Below are positions 8,532 to 17,564 of a stretch of 64,000 bases of DNA, in pieces. Position 1 is the stretch's first letter. Each line of letters starts with the position of its first letter. The DNA is from Butyrivibrio sp. AE3009 (GTDB taxonomy: Bacteria > Bacillota > Clostridia > Lachnospirales > Lachnospiraceae). The position numbers and the translations under genes are program-made. The DNA is taken from assembly GCF_000420845.1 (NCBI RefSeq), contig NZ_ATVS01000021.1:1-64000 (forward strand). Reading direction: 5' to 3'. A model generated the notes under the pieces. The model was not told where the DNA came from, made no database searches, and saw only the letters and a list, made by a program, of their open reading frames with translations.

Positions 8532-10339
8532 TGAAGGAATTTGCTAAAGAGAAGATAATTTACGGCCTGGCAGCATTTCTTAGCTGCTGGGCAATACAGC
8601 TGCTATCCGGGATTACTGTCAGAAACCCTCTGACAGTAGTCTTTTTTGTGCTGATTCTGTCGGAGTGGAAGAGGCTAAGTGAGAGGGACGCAGATATCTT
8701 TTCGGCGAAAAAGAGTGCTATTGCTGTTGGCGCAGGTGTTTCATTTCTTGCAGCCGGCGCAGCGCTTTATGTAAAAGGAGTCCGGTTGATCTCAAATTTT
8801 GACAGCGGATTGTTCAAGCTTCTTACACTGGCAATCGTATTTTGCGGTGTTTTCTGTATAGGTCTTCTGCTGGTCATGGAGATCAGATATAGGTGGAGCA
8901 AGTATTTTATAGGAGCTGTGGGAGCAGGGAAGAGTAAGGGGTATTTCTTAGATAAGTCTAAGGATATTCCGATTTCAGGCAGCATACATGGCGCTAAGCT
9001 GTTTATATTATCTGCGTTTCTTTGTTTAATCTGTTATTTTCCATATTTCCTGTATGAGTTTCCGGGAATTATGACTGCAGATTCATTGGTTCAGTATGAG
9101 CAGATCGTGGGAGTAAGACCCTGGTTCAATCATCATCCGGTGGTGCATACGTTTCTTATCAAGATATTCTATTCAATTGGAATGGCGATCACAGGTGATG
9201 CTGTAAGTGCGATTAGCTTCTATACACTGTTTCAGATGATATTTCTTGCACTTTGTTGTGCAAGAGGTGTGTGTCTTGTGGACAGGCTGGCGAGGCAATG
9301 CGCCAGATGGTGCAAATGGCTTGCTTTGGCCTTTTTTGCACTGATGCCCTTTAACTGTGTGTTCGCTGTTACGCTTTGGAAAGACATTCCTTTTGCAGGA
9401 ATAGCGCTTCTTCTAATCTGCAGGTTTATAAGCATGACGCAGAAGAAGGAACTTACTTGGAAGGATTATGTCAGCTTTTCGGTTCTTGGCATACTTTTTT
9501 GTCTATTAAGATCCAATGCCTGGTATGCGTTCATTGTATGGGGGATTCTGGTAGTGGTCAGATTCAGGAAGAATCTGATGGGAATTCTGGTATCAGTGCT
9601 TGCTGTTTTTGCTGTGGTTATTATTGCAAAAGGTCCTGTATTTGGCAGGCTGGGTATTGATAGTCCTGATTTTACAGAGAATCTATCTGTCCCGCTTCAG
9701 CAGGTTGCGGCAGTACTTGTTAATGACAGAGATGTTGCCGATGGTGATATGAAGCTTATAAGGGATGTTATTGATACTACATATATTCATGAGCTCTACG
9801 CCCCTGACTTTGCAGATAACATCAAGGAGCTGGTGCGAGCAGGTCATCCTGAGGTTATAGAGAATAATAAGAGTACATATTTTACCCTATGGGTCAGACT
9901 GGGACTTAAGTATCCCGGGGACTATATCAAGGCCTGGTTCGACCTTACGGGAGGATATATATATCCGGATGTAGCCTACAAGGTAGGAGACATTGACGGA
10001 ATAATGGGCAATGATCTGGGGCTGTATTGGAAGCCTTTGATCGGAGGTATAGCTGTTGTCAAGATTAAGGAAATCCTTATCAAGCTGTCGGATTTCATGC
10101 CTCTTTACGGTATGCTGTGGTGCATTGGTGCCTATACCTGGGCGCTTATCATATGTACTGTAGTTGGCATTGGTAAAAGAGCGGAAGTGCTTCCGATGGT
10201 TCTGCTGCTTCTTCTTACCGGAACGCTTCTTCTTGCGTCTCCTGTGGTGGATTTCAGATATGGCTACAGCCTTGTTTTGTCAGCGCCTGTTTGGCTTGCG
10301 CTGTGTTTTGGGAGGAGAGAAAATGCGGAGGCAGATTGA
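8531..10339 (+). CDS. Polytopic membrane protein, GT-C/DUF6020-like
   Basis: The product has 602 residues with about a dozen hydrophobic helices. A conserved loop after the first helices (YEFPGIMTADSLVQYEQIVG, then FNHHPVVHTF) resembles the acidic/histidine loop of GT-C type membrane glycosyltransferases and of DUF6020 proteins. LPFNC-like and TLWKDIPF segments are also typical of that group. It probably acts in the cytoplasmic membrane on lipid-linked sugars or cell-wall polymers; the substrate is unknown. The start overlaps the lysA stop by one base and the end overlaps the recombinase gene by 17 bp, so the three genes are likely co-translated. Confidence 0.7.
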   Translation: MKEFAKEKIIYGLAAFLSCWAIQLLSGITVRNPLTVVFFVLILSEWKRLSERDADIFSAKKSAIAVGAGVSFLAAGAALYVKGVRLISNFDSGLFKLLTLAIVFCGVFCIGLLLVMEIRYRWSKYFIGAVGAGKSKGYFLDKSKDIPISGSIHGAKLFILSAFLCLICYFPYFLYEFPGIMTADSLVQYEQIVGVRPWFNHHPVVHTFLIKIFYSIGMAITGDAVSAISFYTLFQMIFLALCCARGVCLVDRLARQCARWCKWLALAFFALMPFNCVFAVTLWKDIPFAGIALLLICRFISMTQKKELTWKDYVSFSVLGILFCLLRSNAWYAFIVWGILVVVRFRKNLMGILVSVLAVFAVVIIAKGPVFGRLGIDSPDFTENLSVPLQQVAAVLVNDRDVADGDMKLIRDVIDTTYIHELYAPDFADNIKELVRAGHPEVIENNKSTYFTLWVRLGLKYPGDYIKAWFDLTGGYIYPDVAYKVGDIDGIMGNDLGLYWKPLIGGIAVVKIKEILIKLSDFMPLYGMLWCIGAYTWALIICTVVGIGKRAEVLPMVLLLLLTGTLLLASPVVDFRYGYSLVLSAPVWLALCFGRRENAEAD

Positions 10340-11207
10340 TGAGTTTACAGATTATCTTAGGAACGTAAAAAAGACTTCTGAAAATACTCTTATTTCTTAT
10401 AAGCGTGACCTTCTCAGAATGGCTGAGTTCATGGGAGAAAACGGAATTTCTGAGGCATCTGACGTAACGGTAGACAAATTATCGGCTTATGCGGCAAGCC
10501 TAAGGGAAGAGCATTTTGCCGCTTCATCCATAACTAGGCATTATACTTCCATTAAGACCTTTTTCAGATACCTTGTGGAGAACGGCAATATTAACGACAA
10601 TCCATCCGAGACACTGAAAGCTCCCAGGATTGAGAAGAGTGAACCGAGGATATTATCAACTGTTGAGATAGAAGAGCTGTTTTCACAGAAGTTCAAGGAT
10701 GATGCCAAGGGTAAAAGAGATAAGGCTATATTGGAACTATTGTATGCTACGGGGCTTAAGTCATCGGAGATTACAGACCTAAGGCTTGAGAATATTGATC
10801 TTAGCATCAGCTGCCTGAGACTTGGCGATGAGAACAGTTCAAGACTTATACCATACGGCAGAAAGGCCAAGGAGGCTCTTAGTGATTACCTCACCGGTGC
10901 AAGAAATGAGCTTCTGGGAGAAAATACAGATGATGATACTGTATTTCTTAACTGCAGCGGAACCCATATGAGCCGCCAGGGCTTGTGGAAGCTTATCAAA
11001 ACGTATGTTAAGAAGGCAGGAATCAAGCAGGATATTACTCCTTTTTCTCTTCGACATTCCTTTGCGGTGCATCTTGTGGAGAATGGAGCGGACCTTGATT
11101 CGGTTCAGGAGATGATGGGATTTGCAGATGTTAATACTATCTCAAAGTATCTGTCCAAGAAGCATAAGAGCAAAGATCCGTTTGAATGGGCGAGACTTAG
11201 GAACTGA
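10323..11207 (+). CDS. XerD-like tyrosine recombinase with degraded active site
   Basis: The 294-residue product has an N-terminal SAM-like core-binding domain (about 1-85) and a C-terminal phage-integrase catalytic domain (about 105-290), the same layout as XerC/XerD. Of the six catalytic positions, only R244 (in SLRHSF) and Y276 (in SKYLS) are intact. The first arginine is K146 (ATGLKSSE instead of ATGLRxSE), both histidines are phenylalanines (F241 in TPFSLRH and F267 in MGFAD), and the beta-hairpin lysine is missing. It may bind DNA without recombining it, as proposed for XerD-like proteins of streptococci. ATG 10323 is chosen for its GGAGGAG site; longer frames upstream lie inside the preceding gene. 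Confidence 0.88.
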   Translation: MRRQIDEFTDYLRNVKKTSENTLISYKRDLLRMAEFMGENGISEASDVTVDKLSAYAASLREEHFAASSITRHYTSIKTFFRYLVENGNINDNPSETLKAPRIEKSEPRILSTVEIEELFSQKFKDDAKGKRDKAILELLYATGLKSSEITDLRLENIDLSISCLRLGDENSSRLIPYGRKAKEALSDYLTGARNELLGENTDDDTVFLNCSGTHMSRQGLWKLIKTYVKKAGIKQDITPFSLRHSFAVHLVENGADLDSVQEMMGFADVNTISKYLSKKHKSKDPFEWARLRN

Positions 11208-11238
11208 TAGTACAAACTCATATTGTGATAGGATACAA

Positions 11239-11270
11239 AAAAGCCACTGTCTGATGAACAGTGGCTTTTA
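11239..11270. terminator. Bidirectional terminator
   Basis: AAAAGCCACTG (11239-11249) pairs perfectly with CAGTGGCTTTT (11259-11269) around a 9-base loop. The A-run and T-run make it work on both strands. It separates the convergent recombinase (+) and DAHP synthase (-) genes. Confidence 0.9.
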
Positions 11271-11296
11271 ATATGCATGAATAAATCAATTGAAGA

Positions 11297-12325
11297 TCAA
11301 ACTAAATCTGCCATCTCAAGAAGGAGTCTCTCTGTGTCAGCCCAGCCAAGGCAGGGATCTGTGATGGACTTGCCATATACACCTTCGCCGATTTTCTGGG
11401 AGCCTTCCTCAATGTAGCTCTCTATCATAACACCCTTAACAAGCTTCTTGATATCGCTGTCGAGAGATCTTGAATGAAGAACTTCCTTGACGATACGGAT
11501 CTGCTCCTTGAACTGCTTGTTGGAATTGTTGTGGTTGGCATCAATGATTGCAGCGGGATTGACGATATCGCGCTGATTGTACAGAGCAAGGAGAAGTCTT
11601 AAATCCTCGTAGTGATAGTTGGGAATAGACTGACCATGCTTGTTGCTGGAACCACGAAGAACGCAGTGAGCAAGAGGGTTACCGTTGGTTTTTACCTCAT
11701 AGCCTCTGTAGATAAAGGAATGAGACTGCTGAGCTGCATAAACGGAATTGAGCATGACACTGAAGGTTCCGCTGGTGGGATTCTTCATTCCTGCAGGGGT
11801 GTCAAAGCCGCTGGCAGTCATTCTGTGCTCCTGATCCTCAACGGAACGGGCACCGATAGCCACATAGGAGAGGATATCGGATACATATCCCCAGTTCTCG
11901 GGATAGAGCATCTCATCAGCTGCTGTAAGACCGGTCTCCTGAATTGCCTTGAGCTGCATGTGTCTCATAGCAGCAAGGCCTGCACGGAAGTCGGTTTCGC
12001 CCTCGGGATCGGGCTGTGATGTAATTCCCTTGTAGCCTTCGCCTGTGGTTCTGGGCTTGTAGGTATAGATTCTGGGAATGATAAGGAGCTTGTCCTGCAC
12101 TTTCTCCGCTACCTTACCAAGTCTGCAGACATAATCGATTACTGCGTTCTCATTGTCGGCAGAGCAGGGACCTACGATAACAAGGAACTTGTCACTCTTA
12201 CCGGTGAAAACGTCGGATATCATGGCGTCGCGCTGTTTCTTTACCGCCTCAAGCTCCCTGGTTAATGGGAATTCTTCCTTGATCTCATCAGGTGTTGGGA
12301 GCTTCTGAATGTATTCAAAAGACAT
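11297..12325 (-). CDS. aroF: 3-deoxy-7-phosphoheptulonate synthase (DAHP synthase, AroFGH type)
   Basis: This 342-residue class I DAHP synthase condenses phosphoenolpyruvate and erythrose 4-phosphate, the entry to aromatic amino-acid synthesis. Diagnostic segments are VGPCSADN, PRIYTYKPRTT, GARSVEDQEHR, GxKNPTSG, LRGSSNKHG and DANHNNSNKQ. The length fits the E. coli AroF/G/H group, whose members differ in feedback by Phe, Tyr or Trp; the effector cannot be read here. GGAGGT lies about 9 bp before the ATG at 12325. A promoter at 12360-12368 suggests it has its own transcript. Confidence 0.95.
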   Translation of the reverse strand: MSFEYIQKLPTPDEIKEEFPLTRELEAVKKQRDAMISDVFTGKSDKFLVIVGPCSADNENAVIDYVCRLGKVAEKVQDKLLIIPRIYTYKPRTTGEGYKGITSQPDPEGETDFRAGLAAMRHMQLKAIQETGLTAADEMLYPENWGYVSDILSYVAIGARSVEDQEHRMTASGFDTPAGMKNPTSGTFSVMLNSVYAAQQSHSFIYRGYEVKTNGNPLAHCVLRGSSNKHGQSIPNYHYEDLRLLLALYNQRDIVNPAAIIDANHNNSNKQFKEQIRIVKEVLHSRSLDSDIKKLVKGVMIESYIEEGSQKIGEGVYGKSITDPCLGWADTERLLLEMADLV

Positions 12326-12359
12326 AAAAATATTACCTCCAAATATAAATCACTTTAAT

Positions 12360-12368
12360 ACTATAGCA
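12360..12368 (-). promoter_or_regulatory. Extended -10 promoter of the DAHP synthase gene
   Basis: Read on the minus strand this is TG-C-TATAGT, an extended -10 element about 35 bp upstream of the start codon. The -35 region is weak. The gap 12326-12423 otherwise holds nothing recognised. Confidence 0.45.
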
Positions 12369-12423
12369 AGTTGAACTGTAAAAGTATATTGTTTATTTTC
12401 ACAAAAAATACGGCTATATTATA

Positions 12424-14328
12424 TCAGTAATCATCAGAAATTACTTGTATTTCTTCGTTTTTTAGACCAAAAAGTGCCGCGACCTTGAGGTTTAGCTCCA
12501 TAATACCCTCATTGGAATAGGTCAGAGCCTCAATCTCTTTCATAACATTGTCATCGCAGACCGGGATGGGAAGTGCCTCCAGCCTTGCCCTTAGAACCTT
12601 CATATTCCTGCAGGTGTTTCTGTAATAGAAACTGATACAGGAGCTGTTAAGAACTGCCATGATATAGCGGGCGGAATAGCCTTCCTTTCTCGGAATGAGA
12701 ATGTTGGCGCTGTTCAGTGAGACATAACCCTTGTCATCGGGAGCAACTACCGGCTCCGGAGCAATGAATTTATAGAAAAGCTTATTCTTATCTCTGTAAT
12801 ATTGGACAGGTGCAACCTGTTGGAAGCTACCCGGATCAAACTGAACAAAGGAAGAGGGCTCTTTTAATCTGAACTTGTCTATATCTGTTCCTTTGATTAT
12901 TCCTTCATATCCCTGCGAAGGAGTATCTAAGAGGCGCTGTTTGTTATTACCGGTTACAATTCCCAGGGCAAAATCCGCATTATCTTTAAGACAAAAGTGA
13001 TCAGATTCCTGCATCTTCAGGATGATACGATACTTGGTGTCATCGCAGATGATCTGGAAAGAAGATGAAGAGAGCCTATTGGACGAGGCCAAAAAGCTAC
13101 GTGATTCCTTCATCCTGTTTTTGCTTCTTTTATAGAAGGAAACTTCTATATTATTGCTATCATCCACAGCTCTTATAATGCTCAAAATAATGCAGGGACA
13201 TTGGACCTTATCAAATATTTCTCCGAGGTAGGAGATTTTTTTGACTGAGCAGGTATCAAGGATCAGGTTTCTGATGTTTCTATGGGCATCTGATTCCAAA
13301 AAGGTCTCCGGAATCAGAAATGTTACTTCCTTTGCGACTGACAGTGCTTTTTCCGTAAAAAGAGAGAAGGACTCGGGCCTTCCTGTGGTGACAGCGCAGC
13401 GGTAGCTCTTCTTTAACCGGGCGATTTCCTTTGGGGAGTAGCTGTAGCCCCAGGGAGGATTACCTATGATAATGTCATAAGAACTCCTGCATTTTTCGGA
13501 TAGAAAGTCAGCTACACGGATATTGTCACAGATTATCTTAAGCGACTTCTTATCATCTGCATGATATCTGATCGCAACATTTATTCTTGCAAGGGCAATT
13601 GCAATCGGATCGATATCGTAACCATGAATATTATCAAATGTAACGATCTTTGGAAGTCTGATAAGGAAGTTGCCGGTTCCGCAGGCAGGATCGCAGATGG
13701 TCTTATTATGTATATCAGCTCCTGCAAAGGCTGAGCGGCACAACAGGTCCACGGCGTAAAAAGGAGTGTAGTAGGAACCGGTTGCTTTTTTGGAACGAAG
13801 TCCCCGCAGAGATAAATACAACATTCCCAGGGTATCTTCTCCGGGAACGGGTATAAGTTCATATGAGAAAGCTTCATCATGCGTATAGGTCTTCGATCCA
13901 GTAATATCTGAAGAAATATCTGATATGAGCTGATTGATAGTGCTATCTGATAATCCGCTTTTTCTCATGAGCATAGCAGAATAGAAGGACAGAATATCCT
14001 CGGTATCTGCTTGTGACGTGCGGGTAGAATTGACTATATCAATTACAGCTCTGTAATTGCCGGATGAAGAATCTATATAAGATCTGGGGATAAAATTGGA
14101 ATCGGAGAGCCTCTTGTTGCGGCGGCTGCGGAGAGTACTTCCGGTCTCCAGAGCCTTGGCGCAGGCTGTGACATCCTTATCTGACAGATAATAGTGATTG
14201 TTCCTTGAAGTCGCGGGAATCTTACCGAGTTTGATCCAGTTCTTAAGGGTTGCTGTGCAGATGCCAAGTATCTCGGATGCCTGTTTTACTGTAAGTATGC
14301 TGTTGTCTTCTGCATTTTTTAAAGCCAC
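12424..14328 (-). CDS. Orphan N6-adenine DNA methyltransferase with N-terminal helix-turn-helix
   Basis: The product has about 634 residues. Residues about 10-60 form a MerR/excisionase-type helix-turn-helix (LTVKQASEILGICTATLKNW). A gamma-class N6-adenine methyltransferase core follows, with SAM motif I DPACGTGNFLIRL, DIDPIAI and catalytic motif IV NPPW. The C-terminal 230 residues resemble a TaqI-type target-recognition domain (PEPVVAPDDKGYVSLNSANI; ALPIP). No nuclease domain and no restriction gene are adjacent, so it looks like a solitary modifier of a specific sequence. The GTG at 14328 is chosen because AGGGGAA precedes it and a promoter lies just upstream; a frame open to 14460 would start upstream of that promoter. 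Confidence 0.88.
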   Translation of the reverse strand: MALKNAEDNSILTVKQASEILGICTATLKNWIKLGKIPATSRNNHYYLSDKDVTACAKALETGSTLRSRRNKRLSDSNFIPRSYIDSSSGNYRAVIDIVNSTRTSQADTEDILSFYSAMLMRKSGLSDSTINQLISDISSDITGSKTYTHDEAFSYELIPVPGEDTLGMLYLSLRGLRSKKATGSYYTPFYAVDLLCRSAFAGADIHNKTICDPACGTGNFLIRLPKIVTFDNIHGYDIDPIAIALARINVAIRYHADDKKSLKIICDNIRVADFLSEKCRSSYDIIIGNPPWGYSYSPKEIARLKKSYRCAVTTGRPESFSLFTEKALSVAKEVTFLIPETFLESDAHRNIRNLILDTCSVKKISYLGEIFDKVQCPCIILSIIRAVDDSNNIEVSFYKRSKNRMKESRSFLASSNRLSSSSFQIICDDTKYRIILKMQESDHFCLKDNADFALGIVTGNNKQRLLDTPSQGYEGIIKGTDIDKFRLKEPSSFVQFDPGSFQQVAPVQYYRDKNKLFYKFIAPEPVVAPDDKGYVSLNSANILIPRKEGYSARYIMAVLNSSCISFYYRNTCRNMKVLRARLEALPIPVCDDNVMKEIEALTYSNEGIMELNLKVAALFGLKNEEIQVISDDY

Positions 14329-14349
14329 TGCAAATTCCCCTAAAATCAA

Positions 14350-14390
14350 GATAATACATTTATTATCATGACTTGAGTGGTAATTGTAAA
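14350..14390 (-). promoter_or_regulatory. Methyltransferase promoter with overlapping palindromic operator
   Basis: On the minus strand TTTACA (14385-14390) and GATAAT (14362-14367) are separated by 17 bp. A perfect 7-4-7 inverted repeat, GATAATA/TATTATC (14350-14356 and 14361-14367), covers the -10 and the start point. A separate 9-bp stem GCACAAAAA/TTTTTGTGC (14391-14418) lies just upstream of the -35. The placement fits autorepression by the methyltransferase's own helix-turn-helix, which is inference. Confidence 0.55.
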
Positions 14391-14563
14391 GCACAAAAAT
14401 CAGCAGGGCTTTTTGTGCATATCTCCTAAAATCGCTCCGAATTAAATAAATAATTGTCAAAGTTGCGCAATATCTGGGAAGTATTCCAAAACATCTGTGT
14501 AGTGAAATATCTGACCTATGGTTATTATTGATTCTAGACTATTTAATGTTGGAGGTTTTTTTA

Positions 14564-15736
14564 ATGGATAAACTTATTTATGCAGTATATTTCATACTGC
14601 CGGTATTACTTTTGTTTGGGGCAAAGGTATACGGACGAAAGGAATGGAATGACGAGTTCCTTTCACTTGAGCAGAGCAAGGCACTGCAGGGATTTTTGGC
14701 AGTGTGCATCATGCTTCACCATGTAGGACAGAAGACCTGTGCTTCCTGGATCAATCCGCCTACAAGAATTCAGAAGGGACTGGGATTTTTTGTACCTCTT
14801 GGATTTATGTTCGTGGCAGTTTTCTTCTTCTTTAACGGATATGGCGTGTACAAGAGCTTCCACAGTAAGCCAAATTATCTCAAAGGCTTCTTTGGAAGAA
14901 GAATACTTCCTGTTATTCTTGCTCTTTATTCCACTACATTTATCTATTTTGCGGTAAGACTTATCGTTGGACAGAAGATGAAGGGGAACGATGTTCTTTT
15001 ATATCTCACCAGCCTTAAGCTGTGTAACCCTTACACCTGGTACGTGATAGTGCTTCCTTTCTTCTATGCATTTTTCTATCTGTGCTTCAGATTCATCAAG
15101 AAGGATGGCATTGCCGTAGCTGTGACCACAGCACTTGTTGTTGCTTATATACTTTTCGGAACAACCATCAACCACAACGATCTGTGGATCAGAGGCGAGT
15201 GGTGGTACAACTGTGTTATTCTCTTCCCTGTTGGTATCCTTTTTGCCAAGTTTGAGAAAGCACTTGTTGCATTCTTCAAGAAGACCTATTTTGTAGTTAT
15301 GCCTGTTACTGTACTGGCTGTATATCCTGTTTACCTCTGGTCAAGAGCTATGTGCAACATCTATGGCTACTACGGAGAGAACTGGGGCGCACCTGATACA
15401 ATACTTCGCAGAAGAATAAGCGTTTGTGCTGAATCTGCTATCTGTATTGTATTTGTACTTGCAATCCTTCTTCTTGGAATGAAGGTTAAGATTGGTAACA
15501 AATTCCTCAAGTTCATGGGTAGCATCACTCTTGAGTTCTACCTGATCCATGGAATTTTCGTAGAGCTGTGTGCATACACCTTTGACGGCGGAGTTAAGTC
15601 TCCTTTCAGAATCAAGAACCTGCTTCTTTATGTGGCAGTTGTTTATGTTCTTGGCATTCCTTCAGCTCTTATTCTTAAGAAGATACATAGCCTTATTCTT
15701 CACAAGGAAAAAAAAGTGCAGGCTAAGGCCGCTTAA
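14564..15736 (+). CDS. Membrane acyltransferase (acyltransferase 3 family)
   Basis: The product has 390 residues and about ten hydrophobic helices. After the first helix, LQGFLAVCIMLHHVGQ holds the conserved histidine typical of acyltransferase 3 (OafA/YrhL-like) proteins. FFFNGYGVYKSF and FFGRRILPVI follow in the usual places. Such enzymes O-acylate surface polysaccharides, lipids or wall polymers in the membrane; the acceptor is not evident. ATG 14564 follows GGAGG by 8 bp. The gene is monocistronic, with a terminator behind it. Confidence 0.82.
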   Translation: MDKLIYAVYFILPVLLLFGAKVYGRKEWNDEFLSLEQSKALQGFLAVCIMLHHVGQKTCASWINPPTRIQKGLGFFVPLGFMFVAVFFFFNGYGVYKSFHSKPNYLKGFFGRRILPVILALYSTTFIYFAVRLIVGQKMKGNDVLLYLTSLKLCNPYTWYVIVLPFFYAFFYLCFRFIKKDGIAVAVTTALVVAYILFGTTINHNDLWIRGEWWYNCVILFPVGILFAKFEKALVAFFKKTYFVVMPVTVLAVYPVYLWSRAMCNIYGYYGENWGAPDTILRRRISVCAESAICIVFVLAILLLGMKVKIGNKFLKFMGSITLEFYLIHGIFVELCAYTFDGGVKSPFRIKNLLLYVAVVYVLGIPSALILKKIHSLILHKEKKVQAKAA

Positions 15737-15757
15737 GATTACAATTTCGACCTACAA

Positions 15758-15797
15758 GGCAGAGCCGGTTGTTTCCTGACCGTGCTCTGTCTTTTTT
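15758..15797 (+). terminator. Intrinsic terminator after the acyltransferase gene
   Basis: GGCAGAGC (15758-15765) pairs with GCTCTGTC (15784-15791, one G-T pair), and TTTTTT follows. Confidence 0.85.
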
Positions 15798-15883
15798 ATT
15801 TCCTGAAAATCCGTAAGTTCATGTAGTGCGCAGGGGTTTAATCTGTAGTATCATAAAAAGAGCTATGAAGAATGGGGAGTTAT

Positions 15884-17560
15884 ATGAGGGGAAACAGCAT
15901 TTTTAATCAGAAAAAGAACAGTATTATTGCCTTATTGTTAATGCTGGTAATGACAGCTACAGGATGTGCAGCTACAGAGGTGGCGGAGGTTGCCGCACCT
16001 GAAGTGGTATTTGAACCTGCAAGTATAGAGGATCTTGACTTGGAGGAGCCTGAGCAGGAACCGGAGGTTACTGCTTCGGAGATTGTCAGGGGGATTCCCT
16101 CAGAGGTTGGAATACATGATGAATGTATCGCCCTTATTGAGGATATTATCGAAACTGATATTGAGTATGGCTTCACCAGTGCTCAGCTCTCTATAATCAA
16201 GGACGACAAGCTGGTGTATGAGAATGCATGGGGTAAGCTATGCAGCTACAATCAGGATGGCAGTGTCAAAGAGGACAGTCCCGCAGTTACAACAGACACG
16301 TTATACGATCTTGCTTCTGTAAGCAAGATGTTTGGTGTTAACTATGCTATTCAGAAGATGGTTACTGACGGTCAGATGGATATTTCAAGTAAACTGGTTG
16401 ATGTTCTGGGACCCGAATTTGCTGAGGACACCATCGATATTCAATATGAGGGCGGCACAGGAGCGGACCTTGAAACTCAGAAGAACTGGAAGGCACAGCT
16501 TAAGATTTCGGATCTTCTAAAGCACCAGGGAGGTTTTCCCGCAGATCCAAGATATGGCAATCCCAATGTGGATCAGGTTACTCAGAAATATGATCCCTCC
16601 TATACCAATATCTTATTTTCATCTCATGAAGCTAACGAAGATGCCAAGGCACTAACCTACGAGTGCATATGTAAGACGCCGCTACTGTATGAGCCGGGTA
16701 CCAAGACAGTCTACTCGGATGTTGATTATATGATCCTGGGCTTTGTAGTTGAGAAGATAGCGGGAGTAAATCTGGATACATATATCAAAGAGAACTTCTG
16801 CGAACCTCTGGGGCTTACTCATATTACGTATAATCCGCTTCAGAACGGCTTTTCCAAGGAGGATTGCGCGGCTACTGAGCTTAACGGCAATACCAGGGAC
16901 GGATATATTTTCCATGATGGTATCAGAACAGAGACCATTCAGGGAGAGGTACATGATGAGAAGGCATATTATTGTATGGGAGGTGTTTCGGGACATGCGG
17001 GCCTTTTTTCCAATGCCACGGATATAGCAAGGCTGGCAAATGTGATGCTCACCGGCAAATGTGGGGATATTGAGTTCTTTTCCAAGGAAGTAATAGATGA
17101 ATTCACAGCGCCTGTTTCTTCCGATAACAAGAAGTGGGGACTTGGCTGGTGGAGACAAGGGGATATGGAGAGAACCAAATATTTTGGCAGCAAGGCCGGC
17201 TCAGGAACCTTCGGACATCAGGGCTGGACCGGAACTTTGGTGATGATAGACCCTGAGAAGAAACTGGTGATTGCAATTCTTACCAACAAGGTCAATTCTC
17301 CTGTGACCAATAAAAAGAGCAATGCAAATAAGTTTAACGGAAACTGGTATACAACTGCTAATCTGGGGTTCGTTTCGGAGATACTTTACATCGGAATGGA
17401 TGAGGACAGGAATGTGAAGGAAGAACTGATACAGTGCTGCGAGAGTATGAGAGACAGCGCTGAAGAAGCTATTAAGAAGAAAATGTCTGAGGATCACCCT
17501 GCCAGGAAGAACCTTGCAAGCAAGGAAGCTGTACTTGAACATCTTAAGGAAGGAAAATAA
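15884..17560 (+). CDS. Lipoprotein serine hydrolase (beta-lactamase/class C fold)
   Basis: The product has 558 residues. A signal sequence ends in a lipobox-like ATGC at about residue 30, followed by an acidic linker to about residue 75. The penicillin-binding-protein fold (PF00144) then has SxxK in LASVSKMFG, a YSD motif in the YxN position and HxG in GHQGWTGT. Members are DD-peptidases, esterases or D-amino-acid amidases; resistance to beta-lactams should not be assumed. ATG 15884 is preferred to ATG 15872 because GGGGAG lies between the two. It heads a tight operon with a GNAT enzyme and a C39-like peptidase. Confidence 0.85.
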   Translation: MRGNSIFNQKKNSIIALLLMLVMTATGCAATEVAEVAAPEVVFEPASIEDLDLEEPEQEPEVTASEIVRGIPSEVGIHDECIALIEDIIETDIEYGFTSAQLSIIKDDKLVYENAWGKLCSYNQDGSVKEDSPAVTTDTLYDLASVSKMFGVNYAIQKMVTDGQMDISSKLVDVLGPEFAEDTIDIQYEGGTGADLETQKNWKAQLKISDLLKHQGGFPADPRYGNPNVDQVTQKYDPSYTNILFSSHEANEDAKALTYECICKTPLLYEPGTKTVYSDVDYMILGFVVEKIAGVNLDTYIKENFCEPLGLTHITYNPLQNGFSKEDCAATELNGNTRDGYIFHDGIRTETIQGEVHDEKAYYCMGGVSGHAGLFSNATDIARLANVMLTGKCGDIEFFSKEVIDEFTAPVSSDNKKWGLGWWRQGDMERTKYFGSKAGSGTFGHQGWTGTLVMIDPEKKLVIAILTNKVNSPVTNKKSNANKFNGNWYTTANLGFVSEILYIGMDEDRNVKEELIQCCESMRDSAEEAIKKKMSEDHPARKNLASKEAVLEHLKEGK

Positions 17561-17564
17561 TACT

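Noticed and set aside
10323..11207. Integrase marking a prophage or integrative element
   Set aside because: No attachment repeats, tRNA target or mobile-element genes nearby, and the active site is degraded.
15884..17560. Beta-lactamase resistance gene
   Set aside because: The fold is shared by many peptidases and esterases; nothing in the sequence or context shows beta-lactam hydrolysis.
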